DNA of 18,212 bases, taken from DATAEE01 sp036257535. GTDB taxonomy: Bacteria > Acidobacteriota > Vicinamibacteria > Vicinamibacterales > 2-12-FULL-66-21. The stretch is from assembly GCA_036257535.1 (NCBI GenBank), contig DATAFJ010000259.1, positions 1 through 18,212 of the forward strand, written 5' to 3'. The position numbers and the translations under genes were made by a program. A model generated the notes under the pieces. That model saw only the letters and a program-made list of their open reading frames with translations, was not told where the DNA came from and did not search any database. Positions 1 to 7,825 of this stretch are shown piece by piece (positions within the stretch are counted from its first letter, which is position 1; the number at the start of each line of letters is the position of its first letter).

Positions 1-1275
1 CGGTCGAGCGCGTCCGAGTACCTCGACAACATCCTCACCGGCAATCTGCGGAAGCGGCTCATGCTCGTCCTCGAGGACATGCCGTTCGAGGAGAAAGTGC
101 GCAAGGCGCACGTCCAGCTCCGATCGCGCCAGCGGGACGTCGAAGAGACGCTCCTCGAGCTCATCAACGATGACGACCAGGTCGTATCCGCCGCAGCCAT
201 CGACCTCGTGCGCGAGCTGAAGCTCGAATCGCTCGAGGACGACGTCGAGCACGTGCTCGCTCACCGTGACGCGAAGGACTGGTACGTGTTCGAAGCGGCA
301 TCGTGGACACTGGCAGCGCGCCGCGTCGGGGAAGCACGGCGCCGCGACCTGTGGCTCGAGCCGCTGCCGGCCGTCGAGATCGCGGCGCGCCTGCGCCGCC
401 TCCCGCTCTTTGCCTCGCTCTGGGTCGACGAGCTGTTCCGGATCGCCGGCACCGGACGACAGACGCGCCACGACGCGGGCCACGTTCTGCTGCAGGAAGG
501 GTCGACGCCCGAAACCGTTCACGTCCTGCTCGATGGTGCGGTCACGATGCGCGGCCAGGGCAATCCCGCGCGCGAGGTGCAGGCGCCGGCGCCGCTCGGC
601 TTCGAGGAAGCGCTCGAGGGCCGGCCGATGGCGGAAACAGTGCGGTGCGCCACGGCCTGCGTGACGCTGTCGGCGCCGGCCGAGGCGATGCAGGCGTTGC
701 TTGCTGACAACACGGATCTCGTCGAAGGACTCTTCCGCACGCTGCTCGAAGCGGCGCCGGCCGATGCCGCCGATCGGCGCACGGTCATCAAGGGAGCGGA
801 TCTGCAGGACCTCCAGAGGCTCGCCACCGGCGGCTTGACCGCCGTCGAGAAGGTGCTCGTGCTGCAGGCCGTGCCGGTTTTCGCTCGAGTCTCAGCCGAG
901 GAGCTCGTGCAGGTCGCCTCGATCGCGCGCGAGACGCGGCTCGAGGCCGGCGCGCCGATCGCCGCCGCCGGCGACGGAGCGTCGATTGTTGCCATCATCA
1001 CCGGCGAGCTGGCCGTCGAGCCGTCAACGCAGGACCCGCGCGATCCGGGGCCGCGGGCGCAGACGTTGACCGCCGGACCGGGCGACCTCATCGGCGTCTA
1101 CGAAGCGATGGCCGGCCTGCCCTTCGGCCGCGCCATCCACGTCACGCGCGCCGGGAGTGCCCTGACGATCGAACGCAGCGATCTGTTCGATCTTGCAGGT
1201 CAGCGGCCGGCGCTCCTGCAGCAGATGTTCGGGGCCCTGTTCCGGAGCCGCGGCCCCGAGCCGGTCGCCGGGTAG
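1..1275 (+). CDS. C-terminal part of a HEAT / cyclic-nucleotide-binding-domain protein, probably an Npt1/Npt2-type transporter tail (5' truncated)
   Basis: The frame is open from base 1, so the true start lies upstream and about 424 residues are visible. Residues 1-110 are helical and HEAT-like, with the segments SASEYLDNILTGNLRKR and LLELINDDDQVVSAAAIDL. Two cNMP-binding-like beta-roll domains follow, at about 132-235 (LPLFASLWVDELFRIA, then LLQEG, then VLLDGAV) and 290-410 (VPVFARVSAEELVQVA, then IITGEL). Neither has the full phosphate-binding cassette (GE-A with RxA), so nucleotide binding is doubtful. This layout, HEAT followed by paired cNMP-like domains, is what I know from the C-terminus of ATP/ADP-translocase-like MFS proteins of acidobacteria and related phyla. 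The membrane part, if present, is outside the window. The gene stops with TAG at 1273-1275. An alternative is a soluble HEAT-cNMP regulator. Confidence 0.75.
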   Translation, partial: RSSASEYLDNILTGNLRKRLMLVLEDMPFEEKVRKAHVQLRSRQRDVEETLLELINDDDQVVSAAAIDLVRELKLESLEDDVEHVLAHRDAKDWYVFEAASWTLAARRVGEARRRDLWLEPLPAVEIAARLRRLPLFASLWVDELFRIAGTGRQTRHDAGHVLLQEGSTPETVHVLLDGAVTMRGQGNPAREVQAPAPLGFEEALEGRPMAETVRCATACVTLSAPAEAMQALLADNTDLVEGLFRTLLEAAPADAADRRTVIKGADLQDLQRLATGGLTAVEKVLVLQAVPVFARVSAEELVQVASIARETRLEAGAPIAAAGDGASIVAIITGELAVEPSTQDPRDPGPRAQTLTAGPGDLIGVYEAMAGLPFGRAIHVTRAGSALTIERSDLFDLAGQRPALLQQMFGALFRSRGPEPVAG

Positions 1276-1383
1276 CCTCACGCCGGCAGCGCTGACCAAC
1301 GCGCGCGACGCGCTCTTCGAGTGGTGCGGAAGTCCCGTCCTGGGAGAAAACCAGTTCTTCGTAGAAGCGCCGAGCAAGCGGCG

Positions 1384-1880
1384 TTGAGGCGGTTTCGCCG
1401 ATCGCCGTACCTCGTCAGCAACTGGTCGCCCAAGGGCCACGCGCTCGAGAACTACGCTCGTTCAGCAGATTCTCGGGCACTTCGACTCGTGGCTCGCCAC
1501 GAAGAATGTGAAGTCTATGTCCTCGCGCTGTGCATCAAGGGACTTGCGCGAGGCCTCCATCACCACCGCGCGGACAGACACGTGCTCGAACGGCTGTCGG
1601 CTGGCGCGACGCCACGCGAGGTCGCGAAGTACCCCCGGCCAGTCGTGGTACGGCGGCGCCAGCGCGCTCGTGCTGATGACCGCCGTCTTCGCGCGCACGT
1701 CCTCGCCGAAGCCGGTCATCTCTGTCAGACGTTCTGCCTGGTTGCGACCTGGCTGGGGCTTGCGCCCTTCTGCACGATGGCGCTGGCAGATTCGGCGATC
1801 GAACGTGACCTTGGTGTTGACGGCGTGTCGGAGTCGGTGATTTACGCGGCAGGTTTCGGGACGCGTTCCGCCGGGGTCGA
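1384..1880 (+). pseudogene. Decayed SagB-type (thiazole/oxazole-peptide class) nitroreductase-like dehydrogenase
   Basis: No intact frame exists, but consecutive fragments match the SagB/ThcOx dehydrogenase order. Frame 1 reads RRSPYLVSNWSPKGHALENYA (in part) from about 1396 to 1458. Frame 2 then reads VQQILGHFDSWLATKNV at about 1463-1513. Frame 1 resumes with EVYVLALCIKGLARGLHHH from about 1510. Frame 2 gives WYGGASALVLMTAVFAR at about 1646-1700. Frame 1 ends with AGHLCQTFCLVATWLGL and ESVIYAAGFG up to about 1865. At least four frame changes are needed. The catalytic middle, normally over 100 residues between the N-terminal part and the EVYVL segment, is missing. TTG at 1384 could mark the old start. 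Family SagB enzymes are FMN-dependent and oxidise azolines in RiPP peptides. The 3' end runs into the convergent kinase gene. No functional product is expected. The assignment rests on recalled family motifs, not a search. Confidence 0.7.
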
Positions 1881-4805
1881 CTGGGCGCCCTGGCCGAGCC
1901 GCGATCGCCGGGTGCGCGCGTCGGCAAGCACGGTCAGATCCTGATCTGCGTCGGCCCAACGCCGCAGGAACTCGTCGTAGCGCGCGCGAGCCTCGTCGGC
2001 ACGCCCGCTGCGCTCCAGCAGGCGCGCCAGCTCGTATCCGGCGAGCACGACCTTCGAAAAGGCGGGAGCGTCCGACTCGATCGTCCGCTCGCCCGGCCGC
2101 TCCAGAATTGTCGTCCAGGTCGCGATCGCTTCCGGGATCAGCCCGGCGGCCTGCTGCGCGCGCGCGAGCGTCTCGAGCGTCCAGGCCGTGCCGAACGCCC
2201 GGACGGCGCGCGCGGCAAGCGCGTGCGCATCGGCGCCGCGCCCCGCTCTGAGCGCGATCTCCGCCTTCAGCTGATAAACACGCGACTCCGGGCGAGGCGC
2301 ACGACGCTCCTCGGCCTCACGTTCCAGGTGACTCAGGACGGCGGAAGCGGTGACCGCCGCGCCGGCGCGCGCCGCAAGCACACCATGAACGATCCGGTTC
2401 CTGGCGAGCAGGACGTTCAAGCGCCCGAGCCGCGCAGCGGCTTCCGTGTGTCTTCCCGAATCCACCAGGAGTGAGGCCATCGCGAGCTCGAGACGCTCGA
2501 CGCCGCCTCGCCCGCCGCGATCGAGACCCTGCTGCAGCGCCGCCTCGGCGTCCCGGTAGCGCCCGTGCGCTCGGAAAAAATCGGCCTGTGCCAGTGACAG
2601 ATCGGACCAGGACGCGGCCGCGGTCTGATGTGTCCGCCGCTCCGCCTCCGACAGCGCCGCCTCCGCTTCGGCGACGCGTCCGGCGATCAACAGGTGCTTC
2701 CCGTATGCGATCCAGTCGAACGGCTGGTCGAGCCGCTGGGCGAGCAGCGCGACGGCGTCGTCCGCACGGCCGCGAGCGCTGTACATGTCCCCGAGCATCC
2801 ATTTCACGCGCGGGTGCGGATACGCGAGCCACGCCGCTTCGAGCGCGGCAATCGATTCCGGATACTGGCGGAGCGAGCCGTAGACGAGGCCAAGGTTCGC
2901 CATGACGCGGCCGTCGGCAGGCCGGAAGGTCAGCAGCGTCCGCCAGTGCGCCGCCGCCTGGTCCAGCCGCTCCATTGCCACGTCCCGATCGGCGAGGATC
3001 TTTTCGCGCTCCGTGTCGCTGACCGGGAACGCCGGGTCCGACGCGAGCGCTGCCGCGCCGTCGAGCAGCTCCCGCTGACGGTCGTACTGACCGAGGTAGC
3101 CGTACGTCAGAGCGGCGTAGTTGTGCGCCATCGCAAACGCCGGATCGGACTCAATCGCGGCGAGAAAGTGCGGCAGCGCCTCCTTCGGCCGCTCGACGTC
3201 GTACAGCTGCTTGCCGAGCGTGAACTGGCGCACCGCGTCGACCGAACGCGAGGTGACCGGCTCGAGCGCCGTGCCCGCGGATTTCAAAGAGCCGTCGCGA
3301 TCGCCGAGCCGTTGCCGCAATCGACGCGTCATCGCCAGCGCCTCGGCGAGGAGGTTTTCACGCGAGCGACTCTCGGCCTGCTCGCTGGAGATGATCGACC
3401 GCGTCCCGGCGTGCATCGCACGGAGGCGAACGAGGTAGAGCCCGCCGACCGTGTCGATCGATCCCGCGACCATCATCGTGACGCCGTCTCTGGCGCAGAT
3501 CTCGAGGCCGACGGCTTCGTCAATCGCCGTCGCTGCCGGCCGTTTCATGCGCGCGAGCGTGTCACGCACGCGCGACGCCGGGAACACCACGAGATGGGGC
3601 GACTGCTCGAGCTCCGTCGTCACGGCCTCCTGCAGCGCCGCGATCAGGTCTCGACCGCCGCCGCCGGTGAAGCCGGCGACGAGCAGCGACCGGTGGGCAC
3701 CCGCAGCGGCAAGAGCGCCGGAGCGCGGCGCGGCATCGCCAGCCGCCAGGGTCATCAGGATGATGCAGGCTGCCAGACCGGCGAGCCTCCGCCACGAACC
3801 GCCCGCCGCGACCGCGGCAAGATCCGCCGCGAGATCGTCGGCGCTCTCGTAGCGCCGCGCGGGCTCCGGATCGATCGCCCGCTCGATCACCCCCGCGAGA
3901 CGCCGTGAGACGCGTCGCGCGGTTCTGACGTACGTCCGTTCGCCTCGCTCGTGTGCGCGGCGCAGGTCCGCCAGCCGACTCCCGGAGACCGGGTAGGACC
4001 GCGTCAGCAGGTGATACAGCAGCACGCCGAGGCCGTAGATGTCGCTTCGAACGCTCGCCGCCTGACCGCGCAGAACCTCCGGGGCCAGATAGAGCGGCGT
4101 GCCGGCCGGCGCCGAGCTGTCGCCGAGCTCGAGTCCCGTCCCGAAGTCCATGAGGACGACGCGCCCGGCGTCGGCGAGCATCACGTTCTGCGCCTTGACG
4201 TCGCGATGCAGGAGGCCGGCGGCATGCACGGCCGACATCGCGTGGCAGAGCTGGATGCCGATCGACACCACTTCGTCCTGCTCGAAGCTCTTCCCGTCGT
4301 CGAGCAGCTGCTCGAGCGTGCGGCCGCGGACGAGCTCCATCCACAAGCCAATGCGATCGCCGCGCCGCTCCGCGCCATAGATCGTGACGACGTTCGGGTG
4401 ATGGACGCGGGCCTGGAGCCGTCCTTCCTGGATGTTCGACGTGGCGCGCGCCTCGCCGGCGTCCGCGCCGGCGGGCAGCAGCTTGAGCGCGACCTCGCGG
4501 TCGAGCCTCGTGTCCCACGCCCGGTGCACCTCGCCGAACACACCGCGGCCGATCGGCTCGAGCACGCGCAGGTGTCCCCAGAACACAGGCGTAACTGAAC
4601 CGGTGTCGTGGTGCTCCGCGCCCGGCGGATCGGGATCGTCGGAGTGCCTGTGGAGAGTCGCCAGGGCGGCGAGAAGTTTCAGCTGCGCGAGTACGGGACG
4701 CTCGACGTCGTCTGCGGTATCGGAGGCGGATTCCCAATCGATGGAGCGGCCGTCGAGAATGGCGCCGGCGAGGTCGGCGAGCAGCCCTTCCTCACCCGCC
4801 GCCAC
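1842..4805 (-). CDS. Membrane-anchored Ser/Thr protein kinase with extracytoplasmic TolB-like domain and TPR repeats
   Basis: This 987-residue protein has a Hanks-type kinase domain at about 78-335. The glycine loop is GRGVFG (86-91), the ATP lysine K108, the alpha-C glutamate probably E127, the catalytic loop HRDVKAQN (200-207), then DFG (220-222) and APE (241-243). All key residues are present, so it should be active. One membrane helix follows at about 340-356. Beyond it lie a TolB/FlgO-like region (about 372-490) and TPR-like helical repeats to the C-terminus, probably a periplasmic sensor or scaffold. The start is GTG at 4805, with GGAGG nine bases upstream inside the sigma-factor gene. 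It overlaps that gene by 14 bp, so translation is probably coupled. The likely substrates are unknown; the adjacent sigma factor is the first candidate. The last codons overlap the convergent SagB remnant, so the C-terminus may have been extended. Confidence 0.92.
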   Translation of the reverse strand: MAAGEEGLLADLAGAILDGRSIDWESASDTADDVERPVLAQLKLLAALATLHRHSDDPDPPGAEHHDTGSVTPVFWGHLRVLEPIGRGVFGEVHRAWDTRLDREVALKLLPAGADAGEARATSNIQEGRLQARVHHPNVVTIYGAERRGDRIGLWMELVRGRTLEQLLDDGKSFEQDEVVSIGIQLCHAMSAVHAAGLLHRDVKAQNVMLADAGRVVLMDFGTGLELGDSSAPAGTPLYLAPEVLRGQAASVRSDIYGLGVLLYHLLTRSYPVSGSRLADLRRAHERGERTYVRTARRVSRRLAGVIERAIDPEPARRYESADDLAADLAAVAAGGSWRRLAGLAACIILMTLAAGDAAPRSGALAAAGAHRSLLVAGFTGGGGRDLIAALQEAVTTELEQSPHLVVFPASRVRDTLARMKRPAATAIDEAVGLEICARDGVTMMVAGSIDTVGGLYLVRLRAMHAGTRSIISSEQAESRSRENLLAEALAMTRRLRQRLGDRDGSLKSAGTALEPVTSRSVDAVRQFTLGKQLYDVERPKEALPHFLAAIESDPAFAMAHNYAALTYGYLGQYDRQRELLDGAAALASDPAFPVSDTEREKILADRDVAMERLDQAAAHWRTLLTFRPADGRVMANLGLVYGSLRQYPESIAALEAAWLAYPHPRVKWMLGDMYSARGRADDAVALLAQRLDQPFDWIAYGKHLLIAGRVAEAEAALSEAERRTHQTAAASWSDLSLAQADFFRAHGRYRDAEAALQQGLDRGGRGGVERLELAMASLLVDSGRHTEAAARLGRLNVLLARNRIVHGVLAARAGAAVTASAVLSHLEREAEERRAPRPESRVYQLKAEIALRAGRGADAHALAARAVRAFGTAWTLETLARAQQAAGLIPEAIATWTTILERPGERTIESDAPAFSKVVLAGYELARLLERSGRADEARARYDEFLRRWADADQDLTVLADARTRRSRLGQGAQSTPAERVPKPAA

Positions 4806-5376
4806 GCTTCATTTCCTCCGCCAGCCGGACGAGCGCACGCTGCGCCGCTTTCCGGGCAGCATCAGGCGTCGGCTTGCCGAGGGCCTGCGCGAGCTCCTCG
4901 TAGGTGTAATCCATCTCGACCCTGGCGATGATTGCCTCGCGATCCTCCGGCCGCAGCCGTACGAGCGCGCGCTCGTAGCGCTCGACCGCCTCACGGCCGA
5001 TCGCCTCCTCGAGCGGCGACTGGCTGCCATCGGCCTCGAGGCCGTCCAGATCCGTGGCCTGCGGCTGGCGCGCCTTCCGGCGCAGCTCGTCACGCAGCCG
5101 GTTGAGCACCGCCTGGCGCAGGTAGGCCTGCAGGGCGCCTACGCGCCGCGGCTCGAAGTCCCCGATCCGTTTAAACGTCTGAAGCAGCGTGTCCTGGACA
5201 AGATCGTCGGTATCGGCGAGGTCGCGCGCCCATCGCGGCAGCCGCCCCCGGGCCCATCGCTGCAGCGGTTTGAGGTGGCGCGTGAACAGGGTCTCGAGCG
5301 CCGCTGCGTCTCCCCGCCGCGCGCGGTCGATCAGCTGAAACGTCGAGTCGAGGTTCCCGGTGGGATCGGCGGCCAT
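4792..5376 (-). CDS. ECF-type RNA polymerase sigma factor
   Basis: The 194-residue protein has sigma region 2 at about 10-95 (DTDDLVQDTLLQTFKRI, followed by LQAYLRQAVLNRLRDELRR) and a region 4 helix-turn-helix at about 128-185 (LRPEDREAIIARVEMDYTYE, then ELAQALGKPTPDAARKA). It would direct RNA polymerase to a specific promoter set. I chose the ATG at 5376 because GGTAGGAG lies four bases upstream. An in-frame GTG at 5439 would add 21 residues but has no comparable site. The gene overlaps the kinase gene by 14 bp. No anti-sigma factor gene is beside it. Several ECF groups are linked to Ser/Thr kinases and are thought to be controlled by phosphorylation, and that is the inferred regulation here. 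The target promoters are not visible. Confidence 0.9.
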   Translation of the reverse strand: MAADPTGNLDSTFQLIDRARRGDAAALETLFTRHLKPLQRWARGRLPRWARDLADTDDLVQDTLLQTFKRIGDFEPRRVGALQAYLRQAVLNRLRDELRRKARQPQATDLDGLEADGSQSPLEEAIGREAVERYERALVRLRPEDREAIIARVEMDYTYEELAQALGKPTPDAARKAAQRALVRLAEEMKRGGG

Positions 5377-5380
5377 ACGA

Positions 5381-5388
5381 CTCCTACC
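5381..5388 (-). promoter_or_regulatory. Shine-Dalgarno site fixing the sigma-factor start
   Basis: On the minus strand the sequence GGTAGGAG lies four bases before the ATG at 5376. The longer in-frame alternative beginning with GTG at 5439 has no such site. This supports the shorter 194-residue sigma factor. Confidence 0.7.
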
Positions 5389-5393
5389 GACGT

Positions 5394-5418
5394 GAATTCC
5401 TCGAGAGCGGCGGAATTC
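5394..5418. promoter_or_regulatory. Inverted repeat in the divergent spacer, possible operator
   Basis: GAATTCC (5394-5400) and GGAATTC (5412-5418) form a perfect 7-bp inverted repeat with an 11-bp spacer, an 18-bp centre-to-centre distance close to two helical turns. It lies in the 131-bp spacer between the sigma-factor start (5376) and the lipoprotein gene start (5508). It could bind a dimeric regulator. GGAAT also resembles the -35 element of many ECF sigma factors, so autoregulation is possible. The rest of the spacer holds only a poor match to a housekeeping promoter (TTGTCC at 5458, GTTTAT at 5482). Confidence 0.35.
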
Positions 5419-5507
5419 TACATCGAAAGGCGAAGCCACGACGAAGCGCGGCTGCGCTTGTCCGGTAGGTCGGCGTCGAACGTTTATGGGTCAGGAGCGG
5501 AGCAAGT

Positions 5508-6590
5508 ATGGCTCTCACCAGCCGGATGCTGACCGCCTGCGCGACGATCGCGATCGCCGGCCTCGGCGCGACGTGCGACGACTCGCCGAGCCCAACAGCA
5601 CCGCTTCCAACCGACCCTGGGCGAGTTGGTCAGTTCCGGCTCGAGCTGAGAGGTCCGGTAACGGTGCCGCCCGATGGAACCGCCCAGTTCAACCTGATCA
5701 TCATCGAAGGAGACGGCGCGACGCGCGACGTCTCGGCTGAGGCTCAATGGCACGTGACCAACCCAACCGTGCTGACAGTTTCCACGACCGGTCTGGTTAC
5801 GGGACGAAACCGGGGTGAGGCGATACTCGGCGCCTCGATCAATGGCTTCGGGGCGAACAGGCCTGTAATGGTGATCCCGGACGGCACGTTCCGCCTCGGC
5901 GGCACGATCACCGACGCCGGCAGCCCCGTCGCCGACGCGAGACTGGAGGTAGCGAGCGGGACGGGCCGTGGGCTCGCGACGACGAGCGATTCGTCCGGGC
6001 AATACAAGCTGTACGGCGTGTTGGGAGACACGGTGATACGAGTCAGCAAGTCGGGCTACAGAACCGTGGACCACCGCATCGCAGTCACGACTCATCAGAC
6101 CCTGGATCTCCAGCTGCCTCTGGCGGGCACGCTGCCGAACGTCGCGGGGACCTACACGCTCACCGTCACGGCATCCGGAAGCTGTTCAATGCTCTCAGAA
6201 GAGGTGAAACGTCGAAGCTACACCGCGGTCGTCACGCAGGACGGGGGGGCCGTCGAGGTAACGCTGAGCGGCGCGAATTTCCTGGTCTTTTCGGACTTGC
6301 GCACAGATCAGTTTCGGGGAAGGTTCGAGCCAGGAGGGCTTGTACTCAAACTACGGCCATACGGAGATGACGAGTACTACTACTACGGCGACCGGTTCTT
6401 CGATGTCGTCGAAAAGCTCGCCGCCGGATATCTCGTTCTCGTCGGAACGGCGCGCGTGTCTGTTACATCCCGGGGGATGTCCGGCCACCTGAGCGGCGCC
6501 TTTCAGGTCTACTCGCTTCTTCCCCCGTCAGGTGTGGTCACAAGATGCGACGATACTTCCACGGGCCATCAATTCGTATTCTCGCGGTAG
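5508..6590 (+). CDS. Putative exported lipoprotein with Ig-like and carboxypeptidase-regulatory-like domains
   Basis: The 360-residue protein begins with an export signal (MALTSRMLTACATIAIAGLG) followed by ATC-DDSPSPT. The cysteine at 23 with a Ser/Pro/Thr-rich tail suggests a lipoprotein, although the lipobox is not ideal. Residues about 43-125 look like a bacterial Ig-like (Big2-type) domain (VTVPPDGTAQFNL, then WHVTNPTVLTVSTTGLVTG). Residues about 127-205 match the carboxypeptidase regulatory-like fold (LGGTITDAGSPVADARLEVA, then DSSGQYKLYGV). The C-terminal 150 residues are beta-rich and I do not recognise them; they contain an EYYYYGD stretch. AGGAGCGGAG precedes the ATG. Its 3' end overlaps the next gene by 46 bp, suggesting co-transcription. 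It is probably a surface or outer-membrane-anchored adhesive or binding protein. No enzymatic motif is visible. Confidence 0.7.
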   Translation: MALTSRMLTACATIAIAGLGATCDDSPSPTAPLPTDPGRVGQFRLELRGPVTVPPDGTAQFNLIIIEGDGATRDVSAEAQWHVTNPTVLTVSTTGLVTGRNRGEAILGASINGFGANRPVMVIPDGTFRLGGTITDAGSPVADARLEVASGTGRGLATTSDSSGQYKLYGVLGDTVIRVSKSGYRTVDHRIAVTTHQTLDLQLPLAGTLPNVAGTYTLTVTASGSCSMLSEEVKRRSYTAVVTQDGGAVEVTLSGANFLVFSDLRTDQFRGRFEPGGLVLKLRPYGDDEYYYYGDRFFDVVEKLAAGYLVLVGTARVSVTSRGMSGHLSGAFQVYSLLPPSGVVTRCDDTSTGHQFVFSR

Positions 6591-7825
6591 CCTGCGCCGC
6601 CGCCGGAGTCGCGGTCCCCGCCTGGAACGCAACCCGTCGTGGGATTCCGCCGAGCGGCGTGGTGCTCGTCACGCTCGATACGACGCGCGCCGATCGCCTG
6701 ACGCCGTACGGCTTCATGGACGCGTCGATGCCTCATCTCGAGCGACTGGCGCGGGAGAGTGTCGTCTTCGATCGCGCGGTGACGCCGGCGCCGCTGACGC
6801 TGCCGGCACACGCGAGCCTCTTCACAGGACTCTATCCACACCATCACGGCGTCCGCGACAATGCCGACCGGCCCCTGGCCGCCGGCTTCACGACACTCGC
6901 CGAGACGTTGCGGTCGCGCGGCTTCCACACTTCCGCGTTCGTCGGCTCCGCCGTGCTCGCGTCGGATCGTGGTCTTTCGCAGGGCTTCGAGACGTACGGA
7001 GATGTTCCGGCAGGCATCCGCGATACGGCCGGCCCACGACAACGCCGCGCTCACAGCGTGATTGGCGACGCGATAGAGTGGCTCGAAGACATCGATCACG
7101 CGTCGTTTTTCCTGTGGGCGCACCTGTACGACCCCCACCTGCCGTACGATCCGCCGGAGCCGTTCCGCTCGCGTCACCTGGATTCGTATGTCGGGGAGAT
7201 CGCTTATGCGGACGCGCAGCTCGGCAGGCTGATCGAAGCGCTCGAACGCCGGGACCTGCTCGATCGTACGATCGTGATCGTGGCCGGGGACCACGGCGAG
7301 TCCCTCGGCGACCACGGCGAGCGCGATCACGGCATGCTTCTCTACGAGGGCGTACTGCGCGTGCCGCTCCTGGCGCGCGTTCCGGGTGTCGCGGCGCGCC
7401 GCGTGCCGTCGATCGTCCGGCTTATCGATGTCATGCCGACGCTGCTGGATCTACTCGATCTGCCTGCCGCGGCGGCGGACGGCGTCAGCCTCGCAGGCGT
7501 GATCGACGGCCGTGAGCCAGGTTTCGAGCTCGAGGCGCTTTCCGAGTCGATGTATCCGGTTCGGTTCGGCCGGCGGCCCGCGCGCGCGGTTCGCGACGGC
7601 CGCTTCAAACTGATCGACTCGTCTCCGCCCGAGCTGTACGACCTCGAGCGGGATCCGTTCGAGCGGCGCAACCTTTACGAGGATCGACCGGTGCTTGCCC
7701 GCGCGCTGCTGAAACGTCTGGTGGCGGCGGAAGGTCGGCTTACGGCTGCTCCGCCGCCGTCCGCGCCGCCAGCGGAGCTGAAGGAACGTCTCGCGGCGCT
7801 GGGATATGCGTTTGGCACGCCTTAG
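6545..7825 (+). CDS. Alkaline-phosphatase superfamily (sulfatase-like) hydrolase with Thr at the nucleophile position
   Basis: The 426-residue enzyme has a short N-terminal hydrophobic stretch (residues 11-27), so it is probably exported or membrane-attached. The metal-site motif VLVTLDTTRADRL contains D45. The next motif is APLTLPAHASLFTGLYP. Where classical sulfatases have C/S-x-P-S-R, used for formylglycine, this protein has T85-L-P-A-H. A later metal motif, GDHGESLGDHG, begins at D249-H250. A Thr nucleophile is typical of phosphodiesterase and phosphotransferase members of the superfamily (NPP, LtaS), so it may act on a phosphoester rather than a sulfate ester; the substrate is unknown. 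The C-terminal ELKERLAALGY is common in acidobacterial homologues, but the TPR tail often found there is absent. The gene starts inside the upstream gene with only a weak AGGTG site, and its last 86 bp are antisense to the HD-GYP gene. Confidence 0.85.
   Translation: MRRYFHGPSIRILAVACAAAGVAVPAWNATRRGIPPSGVVLVTLDTTRADRLTPYGFMDASMPHLERLARESVVFDRAVTPAPLTLPAHASLFTGLYPHHHGVRDNADRPLAAGFTTLAETLRSRGFHTSAFVGSAVLASDRGLSQGFETYGDVPAGIRDTAGPRQRRAHSVIGDAIEWLEDIDHASFFLWAHLYDPHLPYDPPEPFRSRHLDSYVGEIAYADAQLGRLIEALERRDLLDRTIVIVAGDHGESLGDHGERDHGMLLYEGVLRVPLLARVPGVAARRVPSIVRLIDVMPTLLDLLDLPAAAADGVSLAGVIDGREPGFELEALSESMYPVRFGRRPARAVRDGRFKLIDSSPPELYDLERDPFERRNLYEDRPVLARALLKRLVAAEGRLTAAPPPSAPPAELKERLAALGYAFGTP

Noticed and set aside
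1462..1959. A 165-codon minus-strand frame across the gene-free region
   Set aside because: Its composition is that of an antisense shadow, whereas the plus strand holds ordered SagB-family fragments.
2628..3908. A 426-codon open frame on the plus strand opposite the kinase gene
   Set aside because: It is Arg/Val-rich and lacks motifs; the kinase/TPR reading on the other strand is unambiguous.
5377..5439. An upstream GTG extending the sigma factor by 21 residues
   Set aside because: There is no ribosome site at 5439, while GGTAGGAG sits correctly before the ATG at 5376, and the shorter form fits the family length.
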